64,000 bases of DNA from Bradyrhizobium sp. SRS-191 (GTDB taxonomy: Bacteria > Pseudomonadota > Alphaproteobacteria > Rhizobiales > Xanthobacteraceae), in assembly GCF_024586915.1 (NCBI RefSeq), contig NZ_JANBVS010000006.1, positions 124,001-188,000 on the forward strand. Reading direction: 5' to 3'. This document shows, piece after piece, positions 40,429 through 52,011 of the stretch. The notes under the pieces were generated by a model. The model did not search any database. It had not been told where the DNA came from and saw only the letters and a program-made list of their open reading frames with translations. The position numbers were made by a program, and so were the translations under genes. Within the stretch, counting starts at the first letter, position 1; each line of letters begins with the position of its first letter.

Positions 40429-42381
40429 TCAAACGCCGGCCGGGCTGATCCGTTCGGCGGTTGCGACCTTGAGTGCATCGACGTCGGTCGCGGTCGTGAT
40501 GTCCTCGATATTGACCGGCATCTTGCGGCGCCAGTTCGGATGTTCGTCGATGGTACCGGGGATGTTGGGCTGATCGACGATGCCGAGCAGATCCTCCAGC
40601 GAGATCACCAGCAGGCGCGATCGCGTCCTGGACAGGAAGCTGATCGCCGAATGGACGTCGTTGCTCTGGATGCCGTTGTGGCGCAACACCTCGTCCCACA
40701 GCCCGAGGGCCTGCCAGCGATCCTGGTCGCTCTCGCCGGGATCGATATCCAATCCACGCTTGGTCTTGAGGTCGCCGAACGAGCGCCAGCCGGCATAGGT
40801 CGAGAGGTCGTGCGTGTTCAGCGTCACCAGCGCGTTCGGCGGATAGAAGTCGACGTCGCGGAAGCGCCCGTTGTCGTCGCGCTCGAAGATCATGACCTTG
40901 TAGGACCACAGGCCCCAATCAGCCATCTGCTCGCGAAACCCTTCCGGCACCGTGCCGAGATCCTCGCCGATCACGATGCACTGGCTGGCGACGCTCTCCA
41001 TCGCGGTGGCCGCGAGCAGCGCATCGAACGGCATCTGGACATACGCGCCCTGCTTGGCCGGAAAGCCATGCGGCACCAGATAGAGCCGCTTCAGCCCGAG
41101 CACATGGTCGAGCCGGATGGCACCGGCATGGCGCATCGAGGCCCTGATCATCTCGCGGAACGGCTCGAAATTCTTCAGCTCCAGCCCGGGTGCATTGAAG
41201 CCGGCCAGGCCCCAGTTCTGCCCGACCGTATTCAGCGGATCAGGCGGCGCGCCGACCGACAGCGTGCGCGAAATCGCACCCTGCTCGTTCCAGGCATCGA
41301 AGCCATCGGATTGGACGCCGACCGCGACATCGAGATACAGGCCAACCTTCATGCCCAGCCGATGGGCGAGATCCTTGCAGTGGCGCAGCTGCCGCTCGGC
41401 GATCCATTGCACATAGGCGACGAAATCCGCCTCGCGGCTGTCCGGGCCGCTGAGCAGCGCCGCGCAACGCGCCGCATCGGGCTGACGCCATTCCTCAGGC
41501 CAATCCCACCACGGCTTCTGGAAGCGATGCCGCAGCACCTCGAAGCAGGTGAAACGCACCAGGAGGTCGCCGCGCTCGGCGCGGTAGGCCTTGAACTCCG
41601 CCACGTCGGCGGCATCGGGAGCCGCCATGAATGCATCGAAGGCGGCGCGCAGCGCTGGCCATTTCAACGCCGCGACGCCCTTGTAATCGACCAGATCGGC
41701 CTGCCGTAGCGGCTCCAATGCCTTGCTGTCCGGCCCGTTGGCAAAACCGGGCGCCTGCTCGACATCGACGTAGAGCGCATTGAGGAACAGCCGGCTGTTC
41801 GGCGCATAGGGGCTGAAATCGCCGGGCCGGTCGTCGAACAGCGCATGCAGCGGATTGAGGCCGACGCCATCAGCGCCGAGCTTCGCGCAGGCCTCGATCA
41901 GATTAGCGAGGTCGGTGAAATCGCCCATGCCCCAGTTGCGCCGCGACTTGATGCCGTAGAGCTGAACCGCCAGCAGCCAGACGCGATCAAAATCGCCCGA
42001 ATAGGCCTTGTCGGGCGCGACCAGCAGCGGCAGCTCCTCGCGGCATGACGACGCATCCAACAGCTCGAGCCGGTAGCTGCCGGCGGGCAGATCGCCCGGC
42101 CACTCGATGAAGACCTCGCGTGTTTCACCTTTGGCAACCTCGACATCGCCGCTCTTGACGGTCCATTTGACCGGCAGCTTGGCCTCGTCGCTCAACCGGC
42201 TGCGTGCCGGTTGCGCGGGCCGAATCACGATCGCGCTGCTGAGCAGCCGATGCGGCGTGGGCCTTGGGAAGGCCTCAACGATGATCTTGAGTGCCGCCTC
42301 CTCGGTAACGCGGCGATTCCCCTGACCGTCGTAGAATTCTGTCAGGATTCCGAGATGATGAGCTTGGCTGTGGAGATCCAT
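40429..42381 (-). CDS. malQ: 4-alpha-glucanotransferase (amylomaltase)
   Basis: A 650-residue GH77 enzyme transferring alpha-1,4-glucan segments between maltodextrins. The N-terminal extension (about 1-130) is a beta-rich domain as in the long proteobacterial form. The barrel shows RRNWGMGDFTDL, the nucleophile region GAIRLDHVLGLKRLYLVP, the acid in VIGEDLGTVPEGFREQM, and NTHDLSTYAGW. ATG 42381 (MDLHSQAHHLGILTEFYDGQ) is the usual start. A GGAAC-N16-CGTT stress promoter lies 75 nt upstream, back to back with the region driving treS. Its substrates would be the maltodextrins released by GlgX. Confidence 0.93.
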   Translation of the reverse strand: MDLHSQAHHLGILTEFYDGQGNRRVTEEAALKIIVEAFPRPTPHRLLSSAIVIRPAQPARSRLSDEAKLPVKWTVKSGDVEVAKGETREVFIEWPGDLPAGSYRLELLDASSCREELPLLVAPDKAYSGDFDRVWLLAVQLYGIKSRRNWGMGDFTDLANLIEACAKLGADGVGLNPLHALFDDRPGDFSPYAPNSRLFLNALYVDVEQAPGFANGPDSKALEPLRQADLVDYKGVAALKWPALRAAFDAFMAAPDAADVAEFKAYRAERGDLLVRFTCFEVLRHRFQKPWWDWPEEWRQPDAARCAALLSGPDSREADFVAYVQWIAERQLRHCKDLAHRLGMKVGLYLDVAVGVQSDGFDAWNEQGAISRTLSVGAPPDPLNTVGQNWGLAGFNAPGLELKNFEPFREMIRASMRHAGAIRLDHVLGLKRLYLVPHGFPAKQGAYVQMPFDALLAATAMESVASQCIVIGEDLGTVPEGFREQMADWGLWSYKVMIFERDDNGRFRDVDFYPPNALVTLNTHDLSTYAGWRSFGDLKTKRGLDIDPGESDQDRWQALGLWDEVLRHNGIQSNDVHSAISFLSRTRSRLLVISLEDLLGIVDQPNIPGTIDEHPNWRRKMPVNIEDITTATDVDALKVATAERISPAGV

Positions 42382-42455
42382 TCGGCCCGCGTTCTGACGT
42401 TACGAGGGGTCGCACGTCGTGAAATTGTTATTGGACGGCAAGAGGATAGGCCCCT

Positions 42456-42480
42456 AACGCGCCGCGCAGGCCCTCGTTCC
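42456..42480 (-). promoter_or_regulatory. EcfG-type stress promoter for malQ-GH15
   Basis: Read on the minus strand: GGAAC (42480-42476), 16-nt spacer, CGTT (42459-42456). The -35 box is half of a palindrome GTTCCCTGGGGAAC (42476-42489), so a second GGAAC (42485-42489) faces treS; 16 nt after it is GCTT, a weak -10 match. The remaining treS upstream DNA to 42725 shows no other clear motif. Confidence 0.68.
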
Positions 42481-42725
42481 CTGGGGAACAAAAGCCGGGA
42501 CTGCGGCTTTGTATCGGGTGGTTCCGGTTCCTAGCGAACCGGGACACTGTTTTCTTGTCAATGGCATCACCGTGAACAAATTTCCGCACACGTTCGAGAG
42601 CGTCATCCTCTGCGGCGCTTTCTCCCCTATTCTGCCCTCTTTTGAGGAGAGCCGCATCTGGCGAGGCCGACCCGCCTCCCACAGCAACCGATTCCTTCTT
42701 CTCTTCTCTCCGGCGTGAGGGCCTC

Positions 42726-45700
42726 ATGAACGTGATGTCATCCCTGGACGCCCCGAGCCTCCAGACCGAGACCGATGGCGACGGCCTCTGGTACAAGGAC
42801 GCGATCATCTACCAGTTGCACGTCAAGGCGTTCGCCGACAGCAACAATGACGGCATCGGCGATTTCGCCGGTCTGACCGAGAAGCTCGACTATCTGCAGG
42901 ATCTCGGCGTCACCGCGCTGTGGCTGTTGCCGTTCTACCCGTCGCCCGGCCGCGACGACGGCTACGACATCGCCGATTACGGCAGCATCAATCCCGATTT
43001 CGGGACGATGAAGGAGTTCAAGCGCTTCATCCAGGAAGCGCAGCGCCGCGGCCTGCGCGTCATCACCGAGCTCGTGGTCAACCACACCTCCGACCAGCAC
43101 CATTGGTTCAAGCGCGCCCGCCGCAGCCCGCCGGGATCGAGCGCGCGCAACTGGTATGTCTGGAGCGACACCGACCAGAAATATCTGGGCACGCGAATCA
43201 TCTTCACCGACACCGAGAAGTCGAACTGGACCTGGGATCCCGAGGCCGGCCAATTCTATTGGCACCGCTTCTTCTCGCACCAGCCGGACCTGAACTTCGA
43301 CAATCCACGCGTGGTCAACGCCATCATCCAGGTGATGAAGCGCTGGCTGGATGCCGGCGTCGACGGCTTCCGGCTGGACGCGATTCCTTATCTGTGCGAG
43401 CGCGACGGCACCAACAACGAAAACCTCCCCGAGACGCACGCCGTCATCAAGCGCCTGCGGGTCGAGCTCGACAATTACGCCAAGGACAAGCTGCTGCTGG
43501 CAGAGGCCAATCAGTGGCCGGAGGACGTTCAGGAATATTTCGGTCAGGGCGATGAGTGCCACATGGCCTATCATTTCCCGCTGATGCCGCGCTTCTACAT
43601 GGCCATCGCGCAGGAGGACCGCTTCCCGATCACCGACATCCTGCGCCAGACGCCGGATATTCCCGCGACCTGCCAATGGGCACTGTTCCTGCGCAATCAT
43701 GACGAGCTGACGCTCGAAATGGTGACCGATGTGGAGCGCGACTATCTCTGGTCGACCTACGCCAATGATCCGCGCGCGCGGATCAATGTCGGCATCCGCC
43801 GGCGGCTGGCGCCGCTGATGGACAATGACCGGCGCAAGATCGAGCTGATGAACTCGCTCTTGATGTCGTTCCCGGGCACGCCGATCGTGTATTACGGCGA
43901 CGAGATCGGCATGGGCGACAACATCTATCTCGGTGACCGCAACGGCGTCCGGACGCCGATGCAATGGACGCCCGACCGCAACGGCGGCTTCTCACGGGCA
44001 GATCCTGCGCGACTATACGCGCCGATGATCATGGACCCGGTCTATGGCTACGAGGCCGTCAACGTCGAGGCGCAGTCGCGCAGCATCTCGTCGCTGCTCA
44101 ACGCCACCAAGAAGCTGATCTCGGTGCGCAAGTCGACGCTTGCGTTCGGCCGGGGCAGCATGACCTTCATCCGCCCGGCCAACCGGTCGGTACTCGCCTA
44201 TGTGCGCCAGTACAAGGACGAGGTCATCCTCTGCGTCGCCAACCTGTCGCGCTCGGCGCAGGCCACCGAACTCGACCTGTCCGCGTTCAAGGATCGCATT
44301 CCGATCGAGATGCTCGGCCGCTCGCGTTTCCCCGCGATCGGCGAGCTGCCCTACATGATCACGCTGGCGCCCTACGGCTTCTACTGGTTCCAGCTCAAGG
44401 AGCGCGACAAGTCCGAGCCGGTCGTCCAGCGCGCCGTGCCGGAATTCGAGACGCTGGTCGTCCCGCTCGGCTCGACCTGGGTGTCGCTGGCGCGCACCCG
44501 CAGCCTGTTCGAGCGCGACGTGCTTCCCGGCCACCTCTCCCGCACGCGCTGGTACCCCGAGCGCGCGCCCGAGGCGATTCATCCAACGCTGACGTCCGCG
44601 ATCCCGTTCTGCGACATCGGCGACAACCGGCCGTGGCTGATCTTCTTCAAATCCACCGAGCGCAAGGACGAGCTGCGTTACCTCCTGCCGATGCAGATCG
44701 AGTGGGTCCGCTTCGACCGCGAACGTTACAATCCGCAGGCCTTCGCCGCTGTCCGCCAGGGGGCCCGCGAGGGCACGCTGCTGGATGCGGCCACCAATCC
44801 CATCTTCCTCGCGCTGCTGCTGCGCAATCTCGCGCAGTCGCTGACGGTGGAGGAGAACGGGATACGGCTCGAATTCCGCCCGACCTCGCGCTTTCCCGAC
44901 AAGCCCGTGCGCGAGTCCGAGCAGGTGCGCATCATCGAGACCGATCGCTGCAGCAGCAAGGCCGTCGTCAACAACGAATTCTTCATCAAGATCTATCGCG
45001 AGCTCGAGACAGGCCCTCATCCCGAAATCGATGTCGGACGCTTCCTCACCGAGATCGTTCGCTTCCCCAACGTGCCGCCGCTGCTCGGCAGCGTCGAGGT
45101 GATCCAGGACGACGAGCGGCGCACGGTCGGCGCCGTGCATGGCTTCGTCGAGAACCAGGGCGACGGCTGGACCGTCACCGCCGCCTATCTCGACCGCTAC
45201 GTCGACGACCAGCGCGTGTTCGCGAGGAGCGGCGACGAACGGCAGAGCGAGGAGCTGCCGCCCTATCTGCGCTACATGACCCAGGCGGGCCGGCGGGCCG
45301 GCGAGTTGCATGCGGCGCTGGCCTCGCGCAGCGACATCGCCGACTTCGCTCCCGAGCCGACCACGGCCGACGCCCTCGATCATTGGATCGACCGGCTCCA
45401 CGCCCAGGCCGGCCGCATCTTCACCAGCCTGAGCGAGCGCCGCGACCACCTCAAGGACCCCGAACGGGGACTGGCCGACCAGGTGCTCGCCAGGCGCGGC
45501 GAATTGTCGGACCGGCTCAGCCATCTGATCCCGCGCGGTGTCGCCGGCCGCGACATCCGCCTGCATGGCGACTTCCACCTCGGCCAGATGCTGATCGTCA
45601 AGGACGATATCGTCATCATCGATTTCGATGGCGACGAGGAGCAGCCGCTGGCCGAGCGCCGCCGCAAGGCGCCGCCGGCCCGGGACATCGCCGGCTTCCT

Positions 45701-46031
45701 GCGCTCGATCGACTGCTCGGTTCGCGTCGCGCTCGACCGCGCCATGAGAGCCACCCCGGATGATCACGGCAGGCTTGTCGCGGCGCTCGCCGAGTGGCGC
45801 GATCAGGCGACCGCGGCTTTTTTGTCCGGTTATCGCGACGTCAAGGCCACCGAGCCGCTGTGGCCCAACGATCCGCGTGCGGCGGAGGCGCTCCTTAACT
45901 TTTTCCTGCTGGAAAAAGCGCTCGGAGCACTCGAATATGATCTGGCCCACCGGCCGGATTGGTTGCGCGTCGCGCTGGGCAATCTGCTTCGCGTCCTGTC
46001 CGAGTCAGCACCTGCCAGCGAGTCTTCATGA
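42726..46031 (+). CDS. treS: Trehalose synthase (maltose glucosyltransferase) fused to maltokinase
   Basis: 1101 residues. Residues about 15-590 are the GH13 trehalose synthase: [29 protein letters not shown] (nucleophile Asp near 217), [13 protein letters not shown] (acid near 260) and [13 protein letters not shown] (near 325), with [15 protein letters not shown]. From about 600 ([15 protein letters not shown]) to the end is a maltokinase: [15 protein letters not shown] near 943 and [13 protein letters not shown] near 962. It isomerises trehalose to maltose and phosphorylates maltose; this fusion is common in proteobacteria. ATG 42726 has GAGG 6 nt upstream. The stop overlaps glgB (ATGA). 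No glgE is in the window. Confidence 0.92.
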   Translation: MNVMSSLDAPSLQTETDGDGLWYKDAIIYQLHVKAFADSNNDGIGDFAGLTEKLDYLQDLGVTALWLLPFYPSPGRDDGYDIADYGSINPDFGTMKEFKRFIQEAQRRGLRVITELVVNHTSDQHHWFKRARRSPPGSSARNWYVWSDTDQKYLGTRIIFTDTEKSNWTWDPEAGQFYWHRFFSHQPDLNFDNPRVVNAIIQVMKRWLDAGVDGFRLDAIPYLCERDGTNNENLPETHAVIKRLRVELDNYAKDKLLLAEANQWPEDVQEYFGQGDECHMAYHFPLMPRFYMAIAQEDRFPITDILRQTPDIPATCQWALFLRNHDELTLEMVTDVERDYLWSTYANDPRARINVGIRRRLAPLMDNDRRKIELMNSLLMSFPGTPIVYYGDEIGMGDNIYLGDRNGVRTPMQWTPDRNGGFSRADPARLYAPMIMDPVYGYEAVNVEAQSRSISSLLNATKKLISVRKSTLAFGRGSMTFIRPANRSVLAYVRQYKDEVILCVANLSRSAQATELDLSAFKDRIPIEMLGRSRFPAIGELPYMITLAPYGFYWFQLKERDKSEPVVQRAVPEFETLVVPLGSTWVSLARTRSLFERDVLPGHLSRTRWYPERAPEAIHPTLTSAIPFCDIGDNRPWLIFFKSTERKDELRYLLPMQIEWVRFDRERYNPQAFAAVRQGAREGTLLDAATNPIFLALLLRNLAQSLTVEENGIRLEFRPTSRFPDKPVRESEQVRIIETDRCSSKAVVNNEFFIKIYRELETGPHPEIDVGRFLTEIVRFPNVPPLLGSVEVIQDDERRTVGAVHGFVENQGDGWTVTAAYLDRYVDDQRVFARSGDERQSEELPPYLRYMTQAGRRAGELHAALASRSDIADFAPEPTTADALDHWIDRLHAQAGRIFTSLSERRDHLKDPERGLADQVLARRGELSDRLSHLIPRGVAGRDIRLHGDFHLGQMLIVKDDIVIIDFDGDEEQPLAERRRKAPPARDIAGFLRSIDCSVRVALDRAMRATPDDHGRLVAALAEWRDQATAAFLSGYRDVKATEPLWPNDPRAAEALLNFFLLEKALGALEYDLAHRPDWLRVALGNLLRVLSESAPASESS

Positions 46032-48166
46032 CCCATCTTTCTCCCGAGGCGTTTGCGATCATCGAAGGTCGGCATTCCGACCCGTTTCGCTATCTCGGTC
46101 AGCACAATGTCGAGGGCCGGACGGTCGTGCGTGCGTTTCTGCCCGAGGCGTCCCGGGTCGAGGTCGTGGGCGAGCACGGCGAAGTCGCGCCGCTGGCGCG
46201 CATCCATGATTCGGGCCTCTTCACCGGCACGATGTCGTCCATGCAGCGCTATCGCCTGCGCGCCACCTTCGGCGATTCCGTCACCGACCTCGAGGACCCC
46301 TATCGCTTCCTGCCGATCCTCGGGGATCTCGACCTGCATCTGCTCGGCGAAGGCAATCACGAGCGGCTCTACGACAAGCTCGGCGCGCACCCCATGGTGA
46401 TCGACGGCGTCGACGGTGTCGGCTTCGTCGTGCTCGCGCCCAATGCACGGCGCGTCAGCGTGGTCGGCGATTTCAACTTCTGGAACGCGCGGCGGCATCC
46501 GATGCGGGTGCGCGGCAACGGCTATTGGGAGCTGTTCATTCCGCGCGCCCGCGCCGGTGACCACTACAAGTTCGACATCATCGGGCCGCAAGGCGAGCAC
46601 CTGCCGTTGAAGTCTGACCCTATGGCGTTCGCGGCCGAGGTCCGTCCCAAGACGGCCTCGATCGTGGTTGACGAGACCAGCCTGCCGCGCCCCCAGCCGG
46701 CGCCTCACGACGTCAACAAGTTGAACCGGCCGGTCTCGATCTACGAGGTGCATCTCGGCTCCTGGCGGCGCAAGGACAACAACCAGTGGCTGACCTATCG
46801 CGAGCTCGCCGAGCAGCTGCCTGCCTATGCGCGCGACATGGGCTTCACCCATATCGAATTCCTGCCCATCAATGAGCACCCGTTCGACGGCTCCTGGGGT
46901 TATCAGCCGACGGGCCTCTACGCGCCGACGAGCCGGTTCGGCAGCCCCGAGGACTTCTGTGAGCTCGTCGCTGCCTGTCATCGCGAAGGGCTGGCGGTGT
47001 GGCTGGATTGGGTGCCGGGGCATTTCCCAGACGATCCGCATGGCCTCGGCCATTTCGACGGCACCGCGCTGTACGAGCACGCCAATCCGATGCAGGGCCG
47101 GCATCTCGACTGGGGCACGCTGATCTACAATTTCGGCCGCACCGAAGTTGCCAACTTCCTTCGCTCGAATGCGCTGTTCTGGCTGGAGCGCTACGGCATC
47201 GACGGCCTGCGCGTCGACGCCGTCGCCTCGATGCTCTATCTCGACTACAGCCGTCCCTCGGGCGGCTGGATCCCGAACAAATATGGCGGGCGGGAAAATC
47301 TCGAGGCAATCGAATTCCTGCGCCGGACCAATATCGACGTGTTCGGCCATTTCCCGCAGGCGACGACCGCCGCCGAAGAATCCACTGCCTGGCCGCAGGT
47401 ATCCCGTCCCGTCGACACCGGCGGTCTCGGCTTCGGCTACAAATGGAACATGGGCTGGATGCACGATACCTTGCGCTACGTCAGCAAGGACCCGATCCAC
47501 CGCAAATATCACCACGGCGAGATCCTGTTCGGCCTGCACTACGCCTTTTCGGAAAACTTCATCCTGCCGCTGTCGCATGACGAGGTCGTGCACGGCAAGC
47601 GCTCGATCCTCGGCCGGATGCCAGGCGACGACTGGCAGCGCTTCGCCAACCTGCGCGCCTATTACAGCTTCATGTTCGGCCATCCCGGCAAGAAGCTGTT
47701 GTTCATGGGCTGCGAGCTGGCCCAGGAGCGGGAGTGGAATCACGACACGTCACTGGATTGGCACCTGCTCGGCGATGCCCGCTATGCCGGCATCCAGGCC
47801 TTGATCCGCGACCTCAACCACCTCTACCGCAACCAGCCGGCGCTGCACGAGCGCGACTGCGAGCCGGAAGGGTTCGAGTGGCTGATCACCGACGATTCCG
47901 ACCGCAACGTGTTCGCCTGGGTGAGAAAAGGCTTTGATGACCGGGCCCGCTGCGTCGTGGTCGTGAACTTTTCGCCCAACGTGTATTACAATTACCGGGT
48001 CCGCGCGCCGCTCAGCGGCACATGGCGGGAAGTCTTCAATTCCGACTCCTCGCATTATGGCGGCAGCAATGTCGGCAATGTCGGCCAGGTCCATGCCTCT
48101 GAAGATCAGCACCTCAACCTCATCCTCCCGCCCATGGCAGCGGTATTTCTCGTCCCGGAAGCCTGA
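46028..48166 (+). CDS. glgB: 1,4-alpha-glucan branching enzyme
   Basis: A 712-residue GH13 enzyme introducing alpha-1,6 branches in glycogen. It has an N-terminal beta module (about 1-105), a CBM48 module with [19 protein letters not shown], then the barrel: [31 protein letters not shown] (nucleophile Asp), [15 protein letters not shown] (acid Glu) and [18 protein letters not shown] 46028 overlaps the treS-maltokinase stop by 4 nt. A frame open upstream is internal to that gene. Adjacent to treS, it is expected to branch the alpha-glucan that the trehalose/maltose route builds. Confidence 0.95.
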   Translation: MTHLSPEAFAIIEGRHSDPFRYLGQHNVEGRTVVRAFLPEASRVEVVGEHGEVAPLARIHDSGLFTGTMSSMQRYRLRATFGDSVTDLEDPYRFLPILGDLDLHLLGEGNHERLYDKLGAHPMVIDGVDGVGFVVLAPNARRVSVVGDFNFWNARRHPMRVRGNGYWELFIPRARAGDHYKFDIIGPQGEHLPLKSDPMAFAAEVRPKTASIVVDETSLPRPQPAPHDVNKLNRPVSIYEVHLGSWRRKDNNQWLTYRELAEQLPAYARDMGFTHIEFLPINEHPFDGSWGYQPTGLYAPTSRFGSPEDFCELVAACHREGLAVWLDWVPGHFPDDPHGLGHFDGTALYEHANPMQGRHLDWGTLIYNFGRTEVANFLRSNALFWLERYGIDGLRVDAVASMLYLDYSRPSGGWIPNKYGGRENLEAIEFLRRTNIDVFGHFPQATTAAEESTAWPQVSRPVDTGGLGFGYKWNMGWMHDTLRYVSKDPIHRKYHHGEILFGLHYAFSENFILPLSHDEVVHGKRSILGRMPGDDWQRFANLRAYYSFMFGHPGKKLLFMGCELAQEREWNHDTSLDWHLLGDARYAGIQALIRDLNHLYRNQPALHERDCEPEGFEWLITDDSDRNVFAWVRKGFDDRARCVVVVNFSPNVYYNYRVRAPLSGTWREVFNSDSSHYGGSNVGNVGQVHASEDQHLNLILPPMAAVFLVPEA

Positions 48167-48170
48167 CGCG

Positions 48171-50246
48171 ATGCGTCTGGCCGCAGGAAGTCACGCCCGC
48201 CTCGGTGCCACCTGGGACGGGCGGGGGACCAATTTTGCCTTGTTCTCCGCCAACGCCGAGAAGGTTGAGCTGTGCCTGTTCGACAGCCAGGGCCGCCGCG
48301 AGATCGAGCGGATCGAACTGCCCGAGCGGACAGAGGATGTCTGGCACGGCTACCTCAACGACGTCTCGCCGGGGCAGCTCTATGGCTACCGCGTCTACGG
48401 CCCCTACGAGCCGGAGCACGGCCACCGCTTCAACGCCAACAAGCTTCTCCTCGATCCCTATGCCAAGCGGCTCGCCGGGCGGCTGGTCTGGAGCGACGCG
48501 CATTTCGCCTACCGCGCCGGCTCGCCCCGCGAGGACCTCTCCTTCGACCGCCGCGATAACGCGCGCGGCATGCCGAAGGCGGTCGTCATCGACGAGACCT
48601 TCAACTGGGGCCGGCGCGAAATGCGGCCGCAGATCCCGTGGGAGGACACGATCATCTACGAGGCCCACGTCAAGGGCCTGACCAACAAGCGCGACGACGT
48701 CCCGCCGAACCTCCGCGGCACCTATGGCGGGCTGTCGTCGCCGGCCATGATCAAGCATCTCAAGCGGCTCGGCGTCACCACGGTCGAGCTGCTGCCGATC
48801 CATGCCTTCATCGACGACCGCATGCTGGTCGAGAAGAAGCTGGTCAACTACTGGGGCTACAACACCATCTCGTTCTTCGCGCCGGAGCAGCGCTACGCGC
48901 AGGACAATCCGCTCGACGCCTTCAGGACCACCGTGGCTCGGCTGCACGATGCCGGGATCGAGGTGATGCTCGACGTCGTCTACAACCACACCGCCGAGGG
49001 CAATCATCTCGGGCCGACGCTGTGCTATCGCGGCATCGACAATGCGTCGTATTACTGGCTCAAGCCCGACAATCCGCGCTTCTACGACGACTTCACCGGT
49101 TGCGGCTCGTCGGTCAACCTCACCCATCCGCGCGTGCTGCAGATGGTGATGGACTCTCTTCGTTACTGGGTCGAGGTCTGCCATGTCGATGGTTTCCGCT
49201 TTGACCTCGCGACCACGCTCGCACGGGAGAAGCACGGCTTCGACCGCCGCAGCGGCTTCCTCACCGCGATCCGTCAGGACCCTGTTCTCGCCGGCGTCAA
49301 GCTCGTAGCCGAGCCCTGGGACGTCGGCCTCGGCGGCTATCAGGTCGGCGCCTTCCCGTCGCAATGGTCGGAATGGAACGACCGCTATCGCAGCGCCATG
49401 CGACGCTATTGGAGCGGCGAAGGCAGCCTGATCGGCGAGGTCTCCAGCCGCATGACCGGCTCGTCCGACATCTTCAACCATGACGGCCGCACTCAGCGCG
49501 CCAGCGTCAACCACGTCACCGTCCATGACGGTTTTACGCTTTCCGATCTCTTCGCCTACAACAGCAAGCACAACGAAGCGAATGGCGAGGACAATCGCGA
49601 CGGCTCCAATGACAACCACAGCAACAATTTCGGCCAGGAGGGGCCGACCGACGACGTCGTGATCAATGCGCTGCGCCGGCAATCGCGCAAGAATCAGCTT
49701 GCCTGTCTGTTCCTCGCACAAGGCCTGCCGCTGCTGCTCGCGGGCGACGAGGTCGGCAACTCGCAAGCCGGCAACAACAACGCCTATTGCCAGGACAACG
49801 AGGTCGGCTGGGTCGACTGGAGCGGCATGGGGCGCGAGGGCGATGACCTCATCGATTTCATCACCCACATGACCGAGCTGCGCCGCCGCTTCGGACAGAT
49901 CCGTGCGCGTCGCTGGCTCGACGGCCGCCGTGCCGATGGCAGCTTCGGCGTGCTGTGGCTGACGCCCTCGGCGGAGGAGATGACGCAAACCGACTGGACC
50001 TTTCCCGACGGACGATTTCTCGCCTATGTGCTCGCTCCTGTGGAACAGGAGCAGGCTCCGATCTTTATCGTTCTGAACGCGGCCCCCGAAGAGATCGGAT
50101 TCAAATTGCCCAAGCTCGCCGAAACCAAGATTTGGCAACAGGTTCTCGACACCACCCAAGCCCAGCAGAAGCCGGCCGACTTCGCAGCAGGGACCGACCT
50201 CAAGGCTCCGCCCCGCTCGGTCTTGGCGTATGCGGGCTTGTCATGA
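48171..50246 (+). CDS. glgX: Glycogen debranching enzyme GlgX (isoamylase type)
   Basis: 691 residues. The CBM48 N-terminus is GATWDGRGTNFALFSANAEKV, and the GH13 barrel has WEDTIIYEAHVKGLT, VDGFRFDLATTLAREKHGF (nucleophile Asp), KLVAEPWDVGLGGYQVG (acid Glu) and NHVTVHDGFTLSDLF. Hydrolyses alpha-1,6 branches to release maltodextrins usable by MalQ and TreY. ATG 48171 is 4 nt after glgB; the frame is open further upstream within glgB but lacks family sequence there. Its stop overlaps treZ by 4 nt. Confidence 0.94.
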   Translation: MRLAAGSHARLGATWDGRGTNFALFSANAEKVELCLFDSQGRREIERIELPERTEDVWHGYLNDVSPGQLYGYRVYGPYEPEHGHRFNANKLLLDPYAKRLAGRLVWSDAHFAYRAGSPREDLSFDRRDNARGMPKAVVIDETFNWGRREMRPQIPWEDTIIYEAHVKGLTNKRDDVPPNLRGTYGGLSSPAMIKHLKRLGVTTVELLPIHAFIDDRMLVEKKLVNYWGYNTISFFAPEQRYAQDNPLDAFRTTVARLHDAGIEVMLDVVYNHTAEGNHLGPTLCYRGIDNASYYWLKPDNPRFYDDFTGCGSSVNLTHPRVLQMVMDSLRYWVEVCHVDGFRFDLATTLAREKHGFDRRSGFLTAIRQDPVLAGVKLVAEPWDVGLGGYQVGAFPSQWSEWNDRYRSAMRRYWSGEGSLIGEVSSRMTGSSDIFNHDGRTQRASVNHVTVHDGFTLSDLFAYNSKHNEANGEDNRDGSNDNHSNNFGQEGPTDDVVINALRRQSRKNQLACLFLAQGLPLLLAGDEVGNSQAGNNNAYCQDNEVGWVDWSGMGREGDDLIDFITHMTELRRRFGQIRARRWLDGRRADGSFGVLWLTPSAEEMTQTDWTFPDGRFLAYVLAPVEQEQAPIFIVLNAAPEEIGFKLPKLAETKIWQQVLDTTQAQQKPADFAAGTDLKAPPRSVLAYAGLS

Positions 50247-52009
50247 CCTCGCGGCAGTTCGGACCTCGCATCACGGCCAATGGCACGACCTTCCGACTTT
50301 GGGCCCCCGCCGCCAAGCGGGTCGATCTGGTGCTCGATCGACGTCATGAAATGCAGCGCGGCGACGGCGGCTGGTACACGCTCGAAGTCCCTGGCGTCGG
50401 CGGCGGCGCGCGCTACAAGTTCCGCATCGATGATGAGCTCGATGTTCCCGATCCCGGTTCCGACTTCCAGCCCGAGGACGTGACGGGACCGAGCGAAGTC
50501 ATCGATCACTCCGCCTATGCCTGGCGCGCCAAGGAATGGCGGGGACGACCGTGGCAGGACGCGGTGTTCCTCGAAAGTCACGTCGGCACCTTCACTCAGG
50601 ACGGCACCTATCGCGCGATGATCGATAAGCTCGATCATCTCGTCGAGACCGGCATCACCGCGCTCGAGCTGATGCCGCTGGCAGACTTCGCGGGGAGCCG
50701 CAACTGGGGCTATGACGGCGTGCTGCTGTATGCGCCCGATAGCGTCTATGGCCGCCCCGACGATCTGCGCGCGCTGATCGATGAGGCGCATCTGCGCGGG
50801 CTGATGGTGTTCCTCGACGTCGTCTACAATCATTTCGGCCCCGAAGGAAATTACATCGGCCGTTATGCGCCGACCTTCTTCACTGATGCGCACACGCCGT
50901 GGGGCAGCGCCATCGACTACCGCAAGCCGGAGGTGCGTGCCTTCGCGATCGAGAACGCGCTGCATTGGCTGACCGATTATCGCTTCGACGGCCTCCGCTT
51001 CGATGCCGTCAATCACATCCTTCACAACGAGGGTGAGATCCCGATGCTGCACGATCTGAGCGCCGCTGTCGGCAAGCTCGTCGAGCAGACCGGACGGCAC
51101 ATCCATCTCGTGCTGGAGAACGGCGATAACGCCGCCAGCATGCTCGACGCGGCGGAAGATCCACCCCGCGGCAAATTCCGTGCGCAATGGAACGACGATT
51201 ATCACCACGTCTGGCACGTCATGCTCACCGGCGAGACCGGCGGCTACTACGGCGATTATAAACAATCGCCGCGCAACGGCTTGGCGCGGGCGCTTGCGTC
51301 CGGCTTCGTCTATCAAGGCGAGGAGGCGGCCTTCTGGGGCGGCATTCGACGCGGTGAACCGAGCGGTCATCTCGCCCCCGGCGCGTTTGTGAACTTCCTG
51401 CAAAACCACGACCAGATCGGCAACCGCGTGTTCGGCGACCGCCTCGAAGCGCTGGCGCCGCCGGAAGGCATTACGGCAGCGCTCGCCGTGACCCTGCTCG
51501 CACCGACCGTGCCGATGCTGTACATGGGCGAGGAATGGGGCTCGAAGCAGCCGTTCCCGTTCTTCTGCGACTTCCAGGGCGATCTCGCAAACGCCGTGCG
51601 CAGGGGCCGTCGCAAGGAGTATGAGTGGGCATACGACAAGTATGGCGACGAGGTCCCCGACCCGCTCGACATCGAGACGTTCAAGTCCGCGATCATCGAT
51701 TGGGACGCGCGCAACGAGTCTCCTGGTCGTGAGCGACTGGCTCTGGTGCGCAATCTGCTCATCGCGCGTCACAGGCATGTGGCGCCGCGACTGCCCGGCG
51801 CGAGCTTCGGCAAAGCCGAGGTCACCGACGATGGCCGCCTGAGCGCGCACTGGGTGATGGGCGACGGCAGCGCGCTGCGGCTGCTCGCCAACGTCTCTGA
51901 TAAGGAGATCGCGGGTGACGAGAGCCCGCTCGCAGGCACGCCGATCTGGGGCGGCACGCCGGGGGATCGTCTGCCGCCCTGGTCCGTGTTCTGGAGCATC
52001 GGAGGATAG
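50243..52009 (+). CDS. treZ: Malto-oligosyltrehalose trehalohydrolase
   Basis: A 588-residue GH13 enzyme that releases trehalose from maltooligosyltrehalose made by TreY. It begins MTSRQFGPRITANGTTFRLW, an N-terminal CBM48-like module, then FLESHVGTFTQDGTY, ELMPLADFAGSRNWGYDGV, FDGLRFDAVNHI (nucleophile Asp), LVLENGDNAASML (acid Glu) and NFLQNHDQIGNRVFGDR. ATG 50243 overlaps the glgX stop (ATGA); a much longer open frame from 49955 lies inside glgX and is discarded. Two bases separate its stop from treY. Confidence 0.95.
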   Translation: MTSRQFGPRITANGTTFRLWAPAAKRVDLVLDRRHEMQRGDGGWYTLEVPGVGGGARYKFRIDDELDVPDPGSDFQPEDVTGPSEVIDHSAYAWRAKEWRGRPWQDAVFLESHVGTFTQDGTYRAMIDKLDHLVETGITALELMPLADFAGSRNWGYDGVLLYAPDSVYGRPDDLRALIDEAHLRGLMVFLDVVYNHFGPEGNYIGRYAPTFFTDAHTPWGSAIDYRKPEVRAFAIENALHWLTDYRFDGLRFDAVNHILHNEGEIPMLHDLSAAVGKLVEQTGRHIHLVLENGDNAASMLDAAEDPPRGKFRAQWNDDYHHVWHVMLTGETGGYYGDYKQSPRNGLARALASGFVYQGEEAAFWGGIRRGEPSGHLAPGAFVNFLQNHDQIGNRVFGDRLEALAPPEGITAALAVTLLAPTVPMLYMGEEWGSKQPFPFFCDFQGDLANAVRRGRRKEYEWAYDKYGDEVPDPLDIETFKSAIIDWDARNESPGRERLALVRNLLIARHRHVAPRLPGASFGKAEVTDDGRLSAHWVMGDGSALRLLANVSDKEIAGDESPLAGTPIWGGTPGDRLPPWSVFWSIGG

Positions 52010-52011
52010 CC

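Noticed and set aside
49955..50242. Upstream extension of treZ
   Set aside because: It lies inside the glgX coding sequence; the ATGA overlap at 50243 and the conserved N-terminus fix the start.
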